64,000 bases of DNA from Ulota crispa (Eukaryota; Streptophyta; Bryopsida; Orthotrichales; Orthotrichaceae): positions 22,044,471-22,108,470 of the forward strand of contig OY987247.1 in the NCBI GenBank assembly GCA_963920765.1, written 5' to 3'. The notes below the pieces were generated by a model that made no database searches, was not told where the DNA came from, and worked only from the letters and a program-made list of their open reading frames with translations. Positions 44,992 to 57,545 of the stretch are shown here, piece by piece. Within the stretch, counting starts at the first letter, position 1; each line of letters begins with the position of its first letter. The position numbers were made by a program, and so were the translations under genes.

Positions 44992-46646
44992 TTAACCCCT
45001 CAAGGACCAACCCTTGTTTTCACCAAAAACTCTCTAAAATTGTCATTTATGGACCAAAACTTTAAAAAAAGTATACATATATTTATGCATATATAATCTT
45101 AGGATCTTGTAGTAGAATAGTTTTGGAAAAAACAATAATATTTTCAGATTTTTCCCACTGCATGGATTGAAAGATAGGAAGATTTTAATGTTCAAAAACA
45201 ATTTTTTGGGTTTTGTAATAATCTAGGCAGCTACCCTTCAAACAGTGAAATTCTTAAGGAAAAAAGGCTAGGTGGATTGTGCTTCTTTAGATTCCCGCCT
45301 AAGTAAGGTACATGTCAAAAAAGTTTCAAACCATTTGGAATTGTACAACGCATGGGAAAACTACAAGTAAAAAGAAGTAGCAAATGATTCAAAATACAAA
45401 TTGAGAATTTAATTTTGGAGATAAAGAATGCCAATCTTAGCGTTGTAGTCTTCCAATAAAAATTTCATACCTTTTTAATTTATTTACTTTTCAAAATGTT
45501 GAAAATTGAGTAAAATAAAGAACTTCAAGTTTATTTCAAAGTAGAGATCCATAACTGCCCGCAAACAAAATCTCCCTATAAGGTGGGAGGCCTATAAACC
45601 AACCATCTAAGGGAAAGATGATGTTTGTACAAAAATCAAGCTAGTTTAGCAGCTTTGAAATACTTCTGGTAGAAAGCCCAAGAAGAGACAGTTTTATGGC
45701 CATTTAATTTGAATTTTCTTGAGTTAGTATGAATCAACTACAATTTGTTTTAAGCAAAAGGTGCATAGGTAGTTATTCTTAATCATAGGTGGTACCAATC
45801 ATGATGCAAAGGTGGCTTGTAAATGAAGCACATGAGTCCTAAAAGCAACTACAAGAAAACTATGGTCAAATCTACAAAAAATTGACAAAGATTGTGACCT
45901 AATTTACAATATATTGTAGATTTGGTCACAATCTTTGTCAACTTTTTGTACATTTGACCATGATTTCCTTGTAGTAGTGCAACCATTTTTAAAGCCAAGA
46001 ATGCTCCAATAAGGCTCTTAAAGCGTGCAAGCACCCATTCCATATTATAATACTCAAATCATGATTGTGAATAAATTTTCATTTATTTTAGTATGACATG
46101 TATCTATGTTTTATTGAAAGATAAAAGTCAACACAATTTTGGCCAATGAGCACACTTAGTGATAGCTCATGTCACTCTCTTGAGGTTCTAAAAGAGTGCA
46201 TGCACAAGTACATTTTTGAACATTAAAGACATGACCCATTTTAAGAAGGTGAATGCATGGTTTTTGCAACTCCTACAAGGCGGTTCAAAATGGCTACATG
46301 ATTTATGAGCCTCTTACCTTGATTTTCATCTCATTGATAAAAATGGAATGACTTAAAGCATTCAACATACATGTTAATCTAGAAAACCAGTTTCAAATTT
46401 TTAATTCTTAAAGAGTGAAAAAAATTTAGCATTTTGGATTACCTATCCTTGGGAAAAAGCAGCATATTAAGCCATAAATTTTTACTCACAATTCCAAATG
46501 TCATGAATTTTAGTGCATATACAAGATACTCCTTGTCCCTACATTTTCTTAGAATTTTAGCCTAAAAGATGAAAATTTCCAATCACAAGTACTTGCCCAA
46601 AATTGCTATGTTGTTAAAAAAATGCAGCTTGGTCCTTTAAGGGTTT
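44992..46646 (+). mobile_element. F3 family element, enlarged by a nested insertion
   Basis: Starts TTAACCCCTCAAGGACCAAC and ends CTTGGTCCTTTAAGGGTTT. It contains TCACCAAAAACTCTC, the TAGGATCTTGTAGTAGAATAG box, CATTTGGAATTGTACAAC and CACAAGTACTTGCCCAAAAT, all shared with the copy at 60172. At about 1.65 kb it is larger than that 922-bp copy, in part because of the CACTA-type MITE at 45846 and its flanks. Confidence 0.75.
45846..45979. mobile_element. CACTA-type MITE, second copy of the 4442 family
   Basis: ACTACAAGAAAACTATGGTC at the left and GACCATGATTTCCTTGTAGT at the right, with a central hairpin around GTGACC...GGTCAC. It is clearly the same family as 4442-4571 (GGTCAAATCTACAA, GTCAACTTTTTGTA). 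The terminal CACTA is slightly altered, so the outer limits are good to about 3 bases. Confidence 0.8.
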
Positions 46647-47739
46647 ATAATAATCATACAACTACAATTCAAAAATTTCCAAAATATCTTTCTAAACAAA
46701 GAAGAGTACCCTCAAGTTTTTAGGGGTTAATGAGTCAACTACTGTTGCATGTTAATTGAAATTACCTACATCCATTAAAGTATGGATGTTGCTACTTAAA
46801 TTTTTTTAGTAATATAGACATTTAAGAATTTTTGGACATGCATGTGTATGTAGCCTGTATATAGCCTTTAAAATCTTGGCAAATTTTTGCCAAAATCTTA
46901 AGGTAGGAGGCTCAAATTCCGTTTAGGCTCAAATTTTGTTTGGCTATAGGAATGGCTGATATTTGAGGTGAAATATCTAGAACACTCATTGATGAGGTAG
47001 GGAGGCTTAGATGGAGTGTTTATGAGCCTCCTACCTTGCCTCTTTTCTGTAGTGGCTCCTGTAACACTAGAGAATTCATGTCAAAAATGGATGAAATTGC
47101 CAAATCACTCCGCATGCATGCACAATATTTGCCAATAGTTGGATGAAAGCTACTAAAATTAACATATTATATGGATGAATGTGCACAAGTCATCAATTCT
47201 ATCTATCTTTGTCCAAATTTCACTTACCTGCTTGCATCATTGGATGCTTGTCGCAAGACCAACAAAAAAAACCGTCTTCAAAGGTTGTGTGTATGGATAG
47301 ATTATTTTTTTAAAGTTCTGTAGGACACAAGATTGAAGATCTCAAACAAGAAAAGAATTTTTTATAAGACGTTTAGATTCAATGACAAAATTCCTGAAAG
47401 TAACTCAAGTATTTTTTTTCTATTTGTTAAATCAATCTCAAGGAGTGCACTATATAGGATTTATGTGGATACCTTGCGTTCAAGCCCTATAAGATGGAGG
47501 CTACATAGGTAAATTTTCTAATTTCTATAGGGCAATATTTACCTAAATTTCTAAATTTTGATAGTTTCATGTACCCTAGGCTTCATTCAAAAGAAAATCT
47601 TGTGATGTTTTAGTTTAATTTATGCTCATTGTAAATACACAATAACAAAAAGAAAATTTCATGCACCTGATCAAATCACAATGAAATTCTTTTATCAAAA
47701 TTGCACATGCAAAAATTGATGTACGGTTGGGTATTGGTT
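46647..47739. other. No recognised gene
   Basis: AT-rich. TAGGTAGGAGGCTCAAATT-like phrases occur near 46900-47040. No frame with a motif. Confidence 0.35.
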
Positions 47740-48583
47740 ACTTACAAATAGCTAATTTGAGCCAATAAGCTATTTTGTTAAAACATGGAGTACAATTAAT
47801 CTGTTTTGGTAGGAAAAAATGTCATTGCATCCTTATGCAATACAAAGCAAGTATACCAAATTTCTGTTTCTAAAAACAAAAACTTCATTTTTGGTAAATT
47901 GTTTTGTAAGAAATTCATGGTTTTACATGATAATTTATTGAAAAATATTTGTTCACAATGAACTTTTGAGATTCGATTCCATGGATATGTAGGAAACATC
48001 CACATGCTCATTGTCCATGCTAAAAACATCTCCTTTAAGTAACAAAAAATTTACTAGCAAAAGATTCAATGAAACTTGAGACAAGCCTAAGTTTTGAAAA
48101 ATACATATTTTTGTTTATAACTAGCTTTTCATCAAGTAAACAAAATATGATGTTTGGAGATACAAACCTAGTTATAATGTTTGAGTCAAACAACAAAATT
48201 TAATTTTTATAGAAAAAATATATTTTACAAATTTTAGGCATATCACAAGTTTCATAGAATGTTTGATAGTAAAGTTTTTTTATTTATAGGGGGTTTTTTA
48301 GCATGGAAAATGAGCATGCGGATGTTTCCTATGTATCCATGGAATCCAATCTCAAAAATTTATCACCAAGATTTTTCAATAAATTATCATTGAAAACCAT
48401 GAATTTCTTACAAAAAAATTCACCAAAAATGAAGTTTTTGTTTTTAGAAATTGAAATTTGGTATACTTACTTTGTATTGCATAAGGATGCAATGACATTT
48501 TTCCTACCAAAATGGACCAATCATATTCCATGTTTTAACAAAAAAGCTGACTAGCTCAAATTAGCTATTTGTGAGTACTGTAC
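47740..48583. mobile_element. F4 foldback element (about 844 bp)
   Basis: The left arm (from GTTACTTACAAATAGC at about 47738) pairs with the right arm (ending GCTATTTGTGAGTAC at about 48583). For example, GGTAGGAAAAAATGTCATTG pairs with CAATGACATTTTTCCTACC, and GGATATGTAGGAAACATCCA with its inverse near 48320. Small frames on opposite strands at 47796-48029 and 48303-48554 are mirror images created by the arms and are not genes. Confidence 0.82.
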
Positions 48584-48680
48584 AAATCAAGAGTGACATT
48601 TGTATCATAGTTGTAAGCATAGAGTGTTTGCTAACACAAAGCACATTCAAGCAGTTTGTACTTCCAGACTAAAGCTATTC

Positions 48681-49606
48681 TTGACTCCTAAAGGACCATG
48701 GCCTTTATTTTGTCAAAAGACTCTCAAAACTGCCACTTCTATGGCAAAGAGTACAAAAGTTTGAAAATTGGTCTTTTTGCATATCTAACTGTAGGATCTT
48801 GTACTAGACTTGTATACAAATGTGTCATTCAAAACTTAAAAACTTTAACCGCATAGATTGCAAGATATTTGTGTTTAAAGTGTAAATAACAAGCTTTTTC
48901 GCACCTTGCACGACTAGATTATTTGACTTTGAACTTGTTTAACTTAAAATTTTTGCACCAAGGAGTTTTGAGGTTTATTTTTTTATGGTGGGGAATTGAG
49001 TTGAGAATCTTTGGAAAAAAATCAAATCAAAAAATACTTAGTTTTCATTCTTAAAAAAACATTAAATAGAAGAAGATTTTATATTGAACAAAATCTTTAT
49101 ATTGTTAATAACCTTGCAATGAAATTGAATCACAATAATTCCAATGGTGAGATTGTTCTAGCAAGCAATCATCACCCTTTCTGATAGTTTTTTTTGCAAA
49201 AATGTTAAATTTGCATTCAAAAATAAAGTTTCTAAGTTATTTTTTCAAAGCAAATCCACACCTACCTTGCAAACTAAAACTTCTCATAACTTTCATCTCA
49301 TCTATCAAAATTGAATGATTCAAAGCTCCGCACATCTATATAAGTCTAAAGAACCTAATTCAGATATTTATTTGAAAAAATGAAAATGTTAAAAAAGTTT
49401 TGGTTGCCAAAGGAGCAGCATTTTGCAGATTTTCATGCATGACTTCTTCAATAAATGTTGGAATGAAGAAAAACTTACATTCCCACGTAGATCTTTGAAT
49501 TCCTCACCTTCAATAAAAGTTTCAAAAAATCATGCAAAGTAGTTTAGCCATAGGTACTTGCCCAAAATCCCATTTGTCCCCCAAATGAACAATGGTCCTT
49601 TAGGGG
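48681..49606 (+). mobile_element. F3 family element (926 bp)
   Basis: Left end TTGACTCCTAAAGGACCATG and right end ATGGTCCTTTAGGGGC. Internal box TAGGATCTTGTACTAG, then ACTTTAACCGCATAGATTGC, then AGTAGTTTAGCCATAGGTAC near the right end. Confidence 0.75.
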
Positions 49607-51116
49607 CAAAAACTAGTCTCAAACATGAAGTTCAAACACTTCAAACACAAAGTTTGACCAATCACAAAGTAGTTGCAACTAGAAAAGAGGATAAAACAAA
49701 AAGCATGCAAAAATGACTACCATGTCTAAAAGAAAACTTTGAAAGTGATAGTAGTATGAAGCATGAACTAGTGAAACAAAAAACCCCTCAAGCACAAAGT
49801 GTTTCTAATTTTAACATATGTTCAACCAAAGTACCTTAAAATACAAAGCATGCAATGAAAAACCCACCCTTGACCGCATCAAAACATTGCCACATATTGT
49901 AGCGCAACCTTGAACTAAACCCAAGACCAAAGCTTCCACACAAAGGTATTGTCAATCAATATTCCAACCTTGCTAATTTCATCCATAATTTTTAGTTTGA
50001 TTTTTTAATTAATCCTCCACAATTCAACAATTCCTTTTGTGTAGTAATTAAGCATACACAGCTACAATACAATTGAAAGACAAAGGACATTGGATCCACC
50101 TTTGGATACTTTGCAAAAAATTGTAATACTTCTACTAACCCTAATAAAAGTATAGATTAAAAAAAATGTTTATAACTCTATTATAGAGTTAAAAAATACG
50201 CAATAATCATTATTATACCCTTTCCTTCATTATCTATATAGATCCCAAACCCATCATAATGATGCTTTATAATTTTCAAGTCACGTCAAAAATTTAGAAC
50301 CAATATAATTTTGATAATCCTTTATTTCATTGCACATGTGTCAAAAAAAAGAGAAGTGCACTTCCCAAGAAGTTCATATGATACAATTTATAGTTGTGCA
50401 TATATGAAGTTAACTTTTCATATTTCTCTATTTTATTTTATTTTATTTATTTAATTAATATACTTGACTGGTGGTATTCATGTATATAGAAAACCTTAAA
50501 AAAATTGTTTTGAACACAAGAATCACCAATATCATAGATAAGAAAATATAGACTAGTCGAGTGTCTATACAGCCTTGTACAAGTTGGACTATACAAATTG
50601 ATAGAATATCTCTAAATGTGTAAACAACTCAAGGCAAGATATCATGAAATTTTTGGATTTTAAGTTAAGTATTAAGAAATTTGACAATGTTTAGATACTC
50701 TATATTTCAAATGGGAGATTTTTAGTTGAAATATTTTCTTTGTTATTATTTATGGACTTTGTAAAGTCCATGTTTAGATAAACGTGGCAAGTCAAAGTAG
50801 TCCCTTTAAATAAATTCCATGAGTTCCATGAACTGACCGTGTAAACTCATTTTTTTTTATGTTTGAAGATTTGTCAAAACATTACAGCCATAAATAATTG
50901 GAATGTTGTTTAAATTAATTTTGTTATTAACGCATTTATGAGAGTTACTTTTGTCACCATAAATTATTGGATGGTTTTTAATTTTTGGCACATGAGGATT
51001 AAGCAGCTTCATACCAAAAATAAACTTCTAGTAGAAGAGTCTCAAGATTTGTTATAAAAAAATCTAGAAAATTGGGCTCCTACTTGAGCACCTAAAGATA
51101 ACGGTATATGAACAAG
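49607..51116. other. No recognised gene
   Basis: AT-rich. A near-palindrome, ATGGACTTTGTAAAGTCCAT, at 50752-50771 differs by one base from that at 37024. No other structure assigned. Confidence 0.35.
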
Positions 51117-52321
51117 ATTGGTTGCAAGAAAGACTTCATGTTTTTGTCTCAAAATGCCTCTTTCTGGGAGTAGTACTAGCAGTACTATTCCTACTGCAAC
51201 TTTGCAAGTACTATATAGCATCCTTACAGTGGAAATTTGAACCTCCCCTTCCATCCCAAAGCTATTGGGAATAAGGCATGTGGCATGTCATTTAAGAAGG
51301 CCAACCATCAATAATGGAAATTCAAAGAATGGATTAAAAACAAATTCATACCCTTAAATGATGTCACTAGTCAATGGTACTAAGGTAGCCACACCCATGG
51401 GCGTCACTGACAAAGTCAAGGTGGTTATGGGTACTGTAGTGATAGTTATGGATGACACAGTGATGGTTGTGGGTGACTCCATGACATTTTGAGTATCCAT
51501 CTCACTATTCAAAAACCAACAAGCCTTGCTTTTAGCATCTCTTACACATGGTTCCTACAATTTCAGTGATTTTGGACTTTGAAAAATCTTTGTAAACAAA
51601 TGCTTGTAGTTGAAACCTTAAAATTGATGTCAATATTTTTGGTTCCCATTTCCTAACTTACGGTATTTTTTTCAAAGTTAATCAATTGTTTTACCTACTC
51701 CAAAACCCTTATTTCCATGCTTATGGGTGCGCCTACCTTAAGTAGTGCGACTTAATGGAGGGGAGTACTATGCAAGCATGTGGAGCAAAAATTACCAAAA
51801 TTTCTAGGTGCCATGTTTTCAATTTTAGTAATTACAAAAAAAAACCAAAAAACAAAACAAAAAATGTCCATTTTTGCTCTATTCAAGACACTTGAACTAA
51901 TGAAATTGCTTTTTTGGGGAAGTTTTTTTTCTTTCTCCAATGCTTGACCAAAGGATGCCCACTTTGAGAGCATGTGGAAGGCAAAGAATTCACAATTTCC
52001 TAGAACCCTTCTACAAATCCATGTAATGCTCTATGATGAACAACCTCCCTAATTTGTGCCATGATATTTGCTTTTGTGGACGCAGAATAGTACTAAAAAC
52101 CCCCAAAATGGCTAAAGTAGACACCTATTTGGGGGTTATTTTAAAATGGTAAAATAACTTTAAAAAAATTTCAAAAATTATGGAAGATTTGTAACTATGA
52201 TATGTACCTTCTTCTCAAATTTTAGCTCAAAAGAACTTGCTAAGCTAAAGTTACAAGCCAAAAAATCCTCTAATAGTGCAAGGAGACACAAAATAGTATA
52301 AGTGTTTCTTGCAACCACCCA
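51117..52321 (+). mobile_element. F1 family element carrying a nested F2 element
   Basis: Starts GATTGGTTGCAAGAAAGACT and ends GTGTTTCTTGCAACCACCC. It aligns with 37872-38700 throughout. Length is 1205 bp; about 356 bp of this is the nested F2 element at 51383-51738. Confidence 0.8.
51383..51738. mobile_element. F2 family MITE nested in an F1 element
   Basis: Ends AGGTAGCCACACCCATGG and GGGTGCGCCTACCT, with TA on both sides (51381-51382 and 51739-51740). The paralogous F1 copy at about 38122 has GGTATTATGTAGTGC where this copy, with F2 and one TA removed, reads GGTACTAAGTAGTGC. That is an empty-site match. Confidence 0.9.
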
Positions 52322-52439
52322 CAACACCAATTTTTTTGGCAAAATCTGCAATCTTTTATTACTATTTTTGTTGAATGAATAGGTATTGTTATTTCAAGCT
52401 TTGCTGAAAAAATAGCTTTTAATGTTAACTTGGATTTTA

Positions 52440-52990
52440 GTGGCTAATCATACTACTAACATCATAGTGACCTTAGTGATATCACATTCCACCTTCTATA
52501 ATATCACATCTCCCATCTATGTGATATTGTAAATACAATCACATTGATCTTTGTAATATCACATATTGACCTTTTGCATCTAATCTCTATCATATTAAAG
52601 ATACAATTCAAAGATAGATTGAAATTTTTATTTTGCATTCTATTCAACACATGACAATCTTAATTAAGTTCTAATGGTGAATACGTAACATATATAATAA
52701 GAGCCAATTTTTAGTCATACTACTAAAATCACAATAACCTTTGTAATCTCACATCCGGCCACTACAATATCACATCTCCAATCTCTATGATATTGTACTA
52801 TTAAAGTCACATTGACCTTTGCAATATCACGTTCTAGTCTCTATAATATCACATTTCTAGTTTGATATTATCACTCAAATAATATTTAAAGTTCCCATAA
52901 ACTTTAACTTTGTATTCTATTTTACATATGACAATCCAAATTAATTTCTAATGATGAATGCGTAGTGTAGCAAGAGCCAACCACTAATAC
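52440..52990 (+). repeat. Tandem duplication rich in ATATCACAT
   Basis: The segment at about 52445-52700 (CATACTACTAACATCATAGTG, TATAATATCACATCTCC, TATGTGATATTGTA) is repeated at about 52715-52985 in direct orientation. A third, shorter copy is at about 54970-55170. Each is followed by a CATATGACAATC...AATTC(A/T)AATGGTGAAT...GTAGCAA(A/G)(A/C)GCCAACC phrase. Confidence 0.7.
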
Positions 52991-53889
52991 CTCATAAAAA
53001 AGGCAGCAGATTTTTATATTCTAGGTACAAAATAGCAAACAACCAATTTAGTAGCAATAATTTCTAGGGAAGCTAATGCCATTATGTAAATGAAAAATAT
53101 CTTGGCAATATCTTGAATAATTTTTTGACTTTAAGAAGAATTATTCAAGGTTTCCGACTTGGAAAACAAAGACAAAATATCTACAATTAGTCAACTTCAT
53201 CTTTCAAGAGTTTCTATAAGAAGCTTATAAATCTAAACAATACTTGATAAAATTTCATCAACTTATTCTTGAACTAGTATAGAGGCACACGCTTTGCGTG
53301 AGTAGGACATGTATGACTAATGCAACATTCAAATTGATGTCTCATAAATGAGTTAGTTTAAAATCTAATCTTGATGTACTATACAAAAAATCAATGTCTC
53401 GCTATTGATCTAGAATCTAATCCACATGCACCATCATTTTGGTCCTTTTTTGAGACCAACAATACCAACTGCTTTCATCACAATGTTACTCATTTATATT
53501 TGCTAAGAAGCGCTTGGCGTTTTATTGATTTCTAGCATATGGTTGGAGGGTGTTTGGTGTTCTATATTTGGGGCATCCTTTATTGTTTCAACTTCCACCA
53601 AAAAGTTCAACAAAATTTTGGAAATGAACATGATTAGAGGGCACTTGGTGTTCTATCTATAAGGCGTCCTTTGTTGCTTCAACTTATACCAAAAGTTCTA
53701 GAAGGTTCTGGAAAAGGACACACTTAGGGTAATCCTCCCACTTAGTAGTATGGATTAAAATTGATAGATATGACAAATATTGAGTTTATAAAATGTTTGT
53801 TTTGCAAGAAAGACATGATATATTGAAACATATCATGCATTGGTATGGATATCCCATCAATGAGTGCACTTGAGTACCAGCAAAAAAAT
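52991..53889. other. No recognised gene
   Basis: Includes two similar phrases (TGGTGTTCTAT...GGCATCCTTT, GGTGTTCTATCTATAAGGCG) at about 53550 and 53645, with CTTCAACTT and AAAAGTTC. This is a short direct duplication. Confidence 0.35.
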
Positions 53890-54780
53890 TCATTAGTAAA
53901 GTACCCTTGCAAACTTTTATACCCATCTTATACTACCACTCAAAGAACTTAGCGTTTTATAGAATACAACTAGAGTTTTTGTATTTTGTACCATTGATCT
54001 TTAATTCTTACACAATCTCATTCAAGCATATCAATTTCTGAGTTTCAAAATACCAAAACCCTATTTTGGTGAATTATTTTCAAAGAAATGAATGATTTTA
54101 TTTTATAATTGGTAAAAAACATTGGTGATGACCTTTTTGAGATTTTATTGCATGGATATGTAGGAAACATCCATACGCACATTGTTCTTTCTAACAAAAA
54201 CCTCCAAAAAGCTTCAAAATTCTTTCTATACAAATTGTAATGTTAAAGTGATTGTGAACAAATTTAATAAAATAGATGTTTCTTTATGGTAATTAGATTT
54301 GTTGTTTGATACATATACTAAGATTAAGTTTATACCTTTGAGCATGATGATATGTTTATTTTGCCAAAAGCTGATTAAAAAATATACATTTCTTTTATTA
54401 AATTTGGCCTCAGCCACTCTAATAGTACAATCTCTATAGTAATAATTATAAGGCTTTTTGGAAGTTTTGTTAGAAGGAAAGATGTGCATATGGATGTTTC
54501 CTATGTATCCATGCAATTTTTCATTTCAAAATTTTATCACTAGTTTTTTTTAATCAACTATCAAATAAAAGCATGAATTCTTTTTTGGAATATTTACTAC
54601 AAATAGGGTTTTAGTTTTTGGGAACTTGAAATTTGGTTAGCTTGATTGGGGTTGTGTATGAATTAAAAATTGGTGATACAAAATTAAGAAATGCCACTTT
54701 TATTCTATAAAATGCTAAGTTTTTTGAGTAGTAGAATAAGGTAGGTGTAAAAATTTGCAAGGGCACTATACAACTCAAAA
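53890..54780. mobile_element. F4 foldback element (about 890 bp)
   Basis: The left arm AGTACCCTTGCAAACTTTTA (about 53897) pairs with AAAAATTTGCAAGGGCACTA near 54770. AACTTAGCGTTTTATAGAAT pairs with ATTCTATAAAATGCTAAGTT. GGATATGTAGGAAACATCCA (about 54152) pairs with TGGATGTTTCCTATGTATCC (about 54493). The last pair is also present in the 47740 element, although the rest has diverged. Confidence 0.78.
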
Positions 54781-55615
54781 GATGCATGAATTTCATTAAA
54801 AAAAACCACATAAATCAAAATCCGTTCAGTAGGAGAAAATCCTCATAGCTTAACAACAAGAGAAAGACACCAAATATTGGTAAGAAGGTACAATTGCTAA
54901 TTTGTTAAATTCCAATCTTGTTTTCAAATTTTAATTCTCCAATATGAAGTGCCAACTACACATGATATTTTTAACATCATACTACTAAAATCATGGTGAT
55001 CTTTGTAAAATCACATCACGACCTTTGTATATCACATTTCCAATTTCTTTGATATTATCATATAGATACAATTAAAAAATTATTAAAAAATTTACACTAC
55101 ATTATATCTAACCTATGAAAATTATAATAAAATTCAAATGGTGAATGTGTAAAGTAGCAAACGCCAACCAATAGTTCATTGATAAAAAGGAGGGTGGTTT
55201 TAAAAACAATTTTAACTCCTAAAGGATGCAATTGAATCCTCTACTTCGCAAAACTGGCATGCCATGGACACAATGTATTAATATTATTTAGAGAATCCAT
55301 ACTGCTAATGGAACATTAAATTCAACTTAATGCAACCATAACATGGACAAAAAGTGTAATTGGTTGATGTTGATTCCTTCAAGTGAAGAATAAACATTAA
55401 GTTTGGGATTCGAGGGATCCTTCAATTTCAACAATACATGTAATAGAGCCCTAACCCATGCTTTTGGCGTTGATCTCTATGCCCATTTCCGAAAAGTGAA
55501 ATCAGTAAAGTTCTTGCTCCAATAGGTGTACTTGGTTTTGCCTTAGATTTGCTTATTGATGACTGAATGAAGAAATCATCTTAACTTTGATTAGTTGCTA
55601 GCGACACAATGTAGG
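54781..55615. other. No gene; third copy of the ATATCACAT repeat
   Basis: 54970-55170 matches the tandem repeat at 52440-52990. The remainder is unassigned. Confidence 0.4.
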
Positions 55616-56653
55616 TATAAGGCCTAGTAAGGGACCAAGCAGCCTTTTTACCAAAAGCTTTCCAAACTTGTCATTTTAGAGTATCAACCAAATTTGAGAA
55701 CAAAAATAATTTTATGAATACGTGATTGTAGGATCTTGTAGCAGGATAGTTATAAAACATTCAAAAAAAATCAAAACTTTCCACTACATGGATTGATAGG
55801 GTTTAGGAGGCCAGCCATGTCAAGAAAAAAAATTTAAAAAAAAAAAAAAAAATTGTGTTAGTATGAAGTTCATGGATGATACCTAAAGAGAAGGAAAGGC
55901 AGCCTCTCTTCAGGCTACTAAATGTTATGAATAGAATGCTTTGAATGTTCAAAAATATTTTATGAAAAATTGGGTAGATATCCTTCAAAAGGTGCAATTC
56001 TTAACAAAAAAAAAAGAGAGGCTCTATGGGTGGTGCTCCTCTAGATATTTTATTTCACTTTAAAAAGGTACATGTCAAAAAAGTTTCAAATCGTTTGGAA
56101 TTGTACAACAGATGGGAAAAAAATAGTAAGTAAAAAGAAGTAGAGAATGATTCAAAACACAAAATTGTTAAGAGTTTAATTACGGAAATGAAAAATATCA
56201 ATCCCAATTGTTGTAGTGTTGTCATAAAAAATCTAAATCTTTTGGGATTTTTTTTAGAAATATTGACAATTGAGTAATATAAAGGATTTCAATTTTAATT
56301 TAGAGTAGAGAATCCGCAAATGCTTGCAAACAAAAACTCCCCATAACTTTCATCTCATTGATCCAAATGGAATGATTCAAAGCTTTCCACATTCACATAA
56401 ATCTCCTAAACCAATCTCATTTTTTTTTAATCTGCCAAAACTACTCGCGGAGTGAAAAAAACAACATATTAGGCCATATTTTTTTATACATAATTCTAAA
56501 TGCCATAAAATCTAGTGCATATGAAAGATAAACCTTGTTTCCACATTCTGTTAAAATTTCAGTTTTAAACATGAAAAGCTCCAATCATAAGTACCTACCT
56601 GCCCAACATTGCTATGTTACTAAAAAAAGGGGTCTTGGTCCTTTACGGGTTTT
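55616..56653 (+). mobile_element. F3 family element
   Basis: The left end is degraded (AGTAAGGGACCAAGCAGCC) and the right end is TTGGTCCTTTACGGGTTTT. It shares GAGTATCAACCAAATTTGAG, the TAGGATCTTGTAGCAGGATAG box, TTGGAATTGTACAACAGATG and GCCATAAAATCTAGTGCATA with the 60172 copy. A long A run (55830-55851) lies inside. Confidence 0.72.
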
Positions 56654-57146
56654 AGCAAATATTTGGACATCCCTTGAATATATACTCTAGAAATTACAAA
56701 AAACTTATACATTTATAAGTATTAATTCTATCAATATTTTTCATACTGTTGTCAATTAAATTTAAAGAAATTTAGTTATTCAAGATGATGATGTTTTCAT
56801 GCTTAATTTCTTTTATTAGGAAGAAAATCAATCGAAGTTAAACAAACTGCCATTGCTTTTCTTAACAAGCTTAGGAAATGCCCACCTAAGCAAGTTCAGT
56901 TAGCAAATAGCATATACAATTGTGTTGTTTTTTTCTTGAAGATTAAGAATGGATTTTTTGCTCTAGATTGATAATAAGGTTTATTTTGATTTGAGAATTT
57001 TTTCAATTTCCTGATAATTACAATGAGTAAAGTTTCTTTTCTAATTAGTTTGTGAATAAGAAAAACTTTAAATATTGCAAAAAATCACGATGTTTCAGTA
57101 AGAAGGAATCTAAAAGTTTCTAATCAAACTCAACTTCCATGATATA

Positions 57147-57545
57147 AGGTAGGCGCACCCATAAGCGTGGAAATAATGGTTTTGGAGTAGGTAAAACAAT
57201 TGACTAACTTTGAAAAAAAATAATATTGTAGGTTAGGAAATGGAAACCAAAAATATTAGCATCAATTTCAAGGTTCCAATTGTAGGCATTTGTTCACAAC
57301 GATTTTTCAAAGTCCAAAATCAGTGAAATTGTAAGAACCGTGTGTAAGAGATGCTAATCACAAGGCTTTTTGGTTCTTAAATAGTGAGATGGGTACTCAA
57401 AACCTCATGCTAGTCACTCACAACCATCACTTCATCACCTATAACCATCACTCAGTCACCTACAACCATTTGTTTTTTTATTGATTAGCCTTGCAATTGT
57501 TAAGTGATGGGCATAGAGACGCAACGCTTATGGATGCTGCTACCT
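57147..57545. mobile_element. F2 family MITE, inverted, TA target copies
   Basis: Ends AGGTAGGCGCACCCATAAGC and GCTTATGGATGCTGCTACCT, with TA on both sides. The interior runs in the opposite orientation to the copy at 35971 (GTGAGATGGGTACTCAAAAC, CTCAGTCACCTACAACCAT). Confidence 0.8.

Noticed and set aside
47796-48554. Two similar small proteins (MFPTYPWNRIS-like and its mirror) on opposite strands
   Set aside because: They are the two arms of the F4 foldback read in both directions. The similarity comes from the inverted repeat, not from coding.
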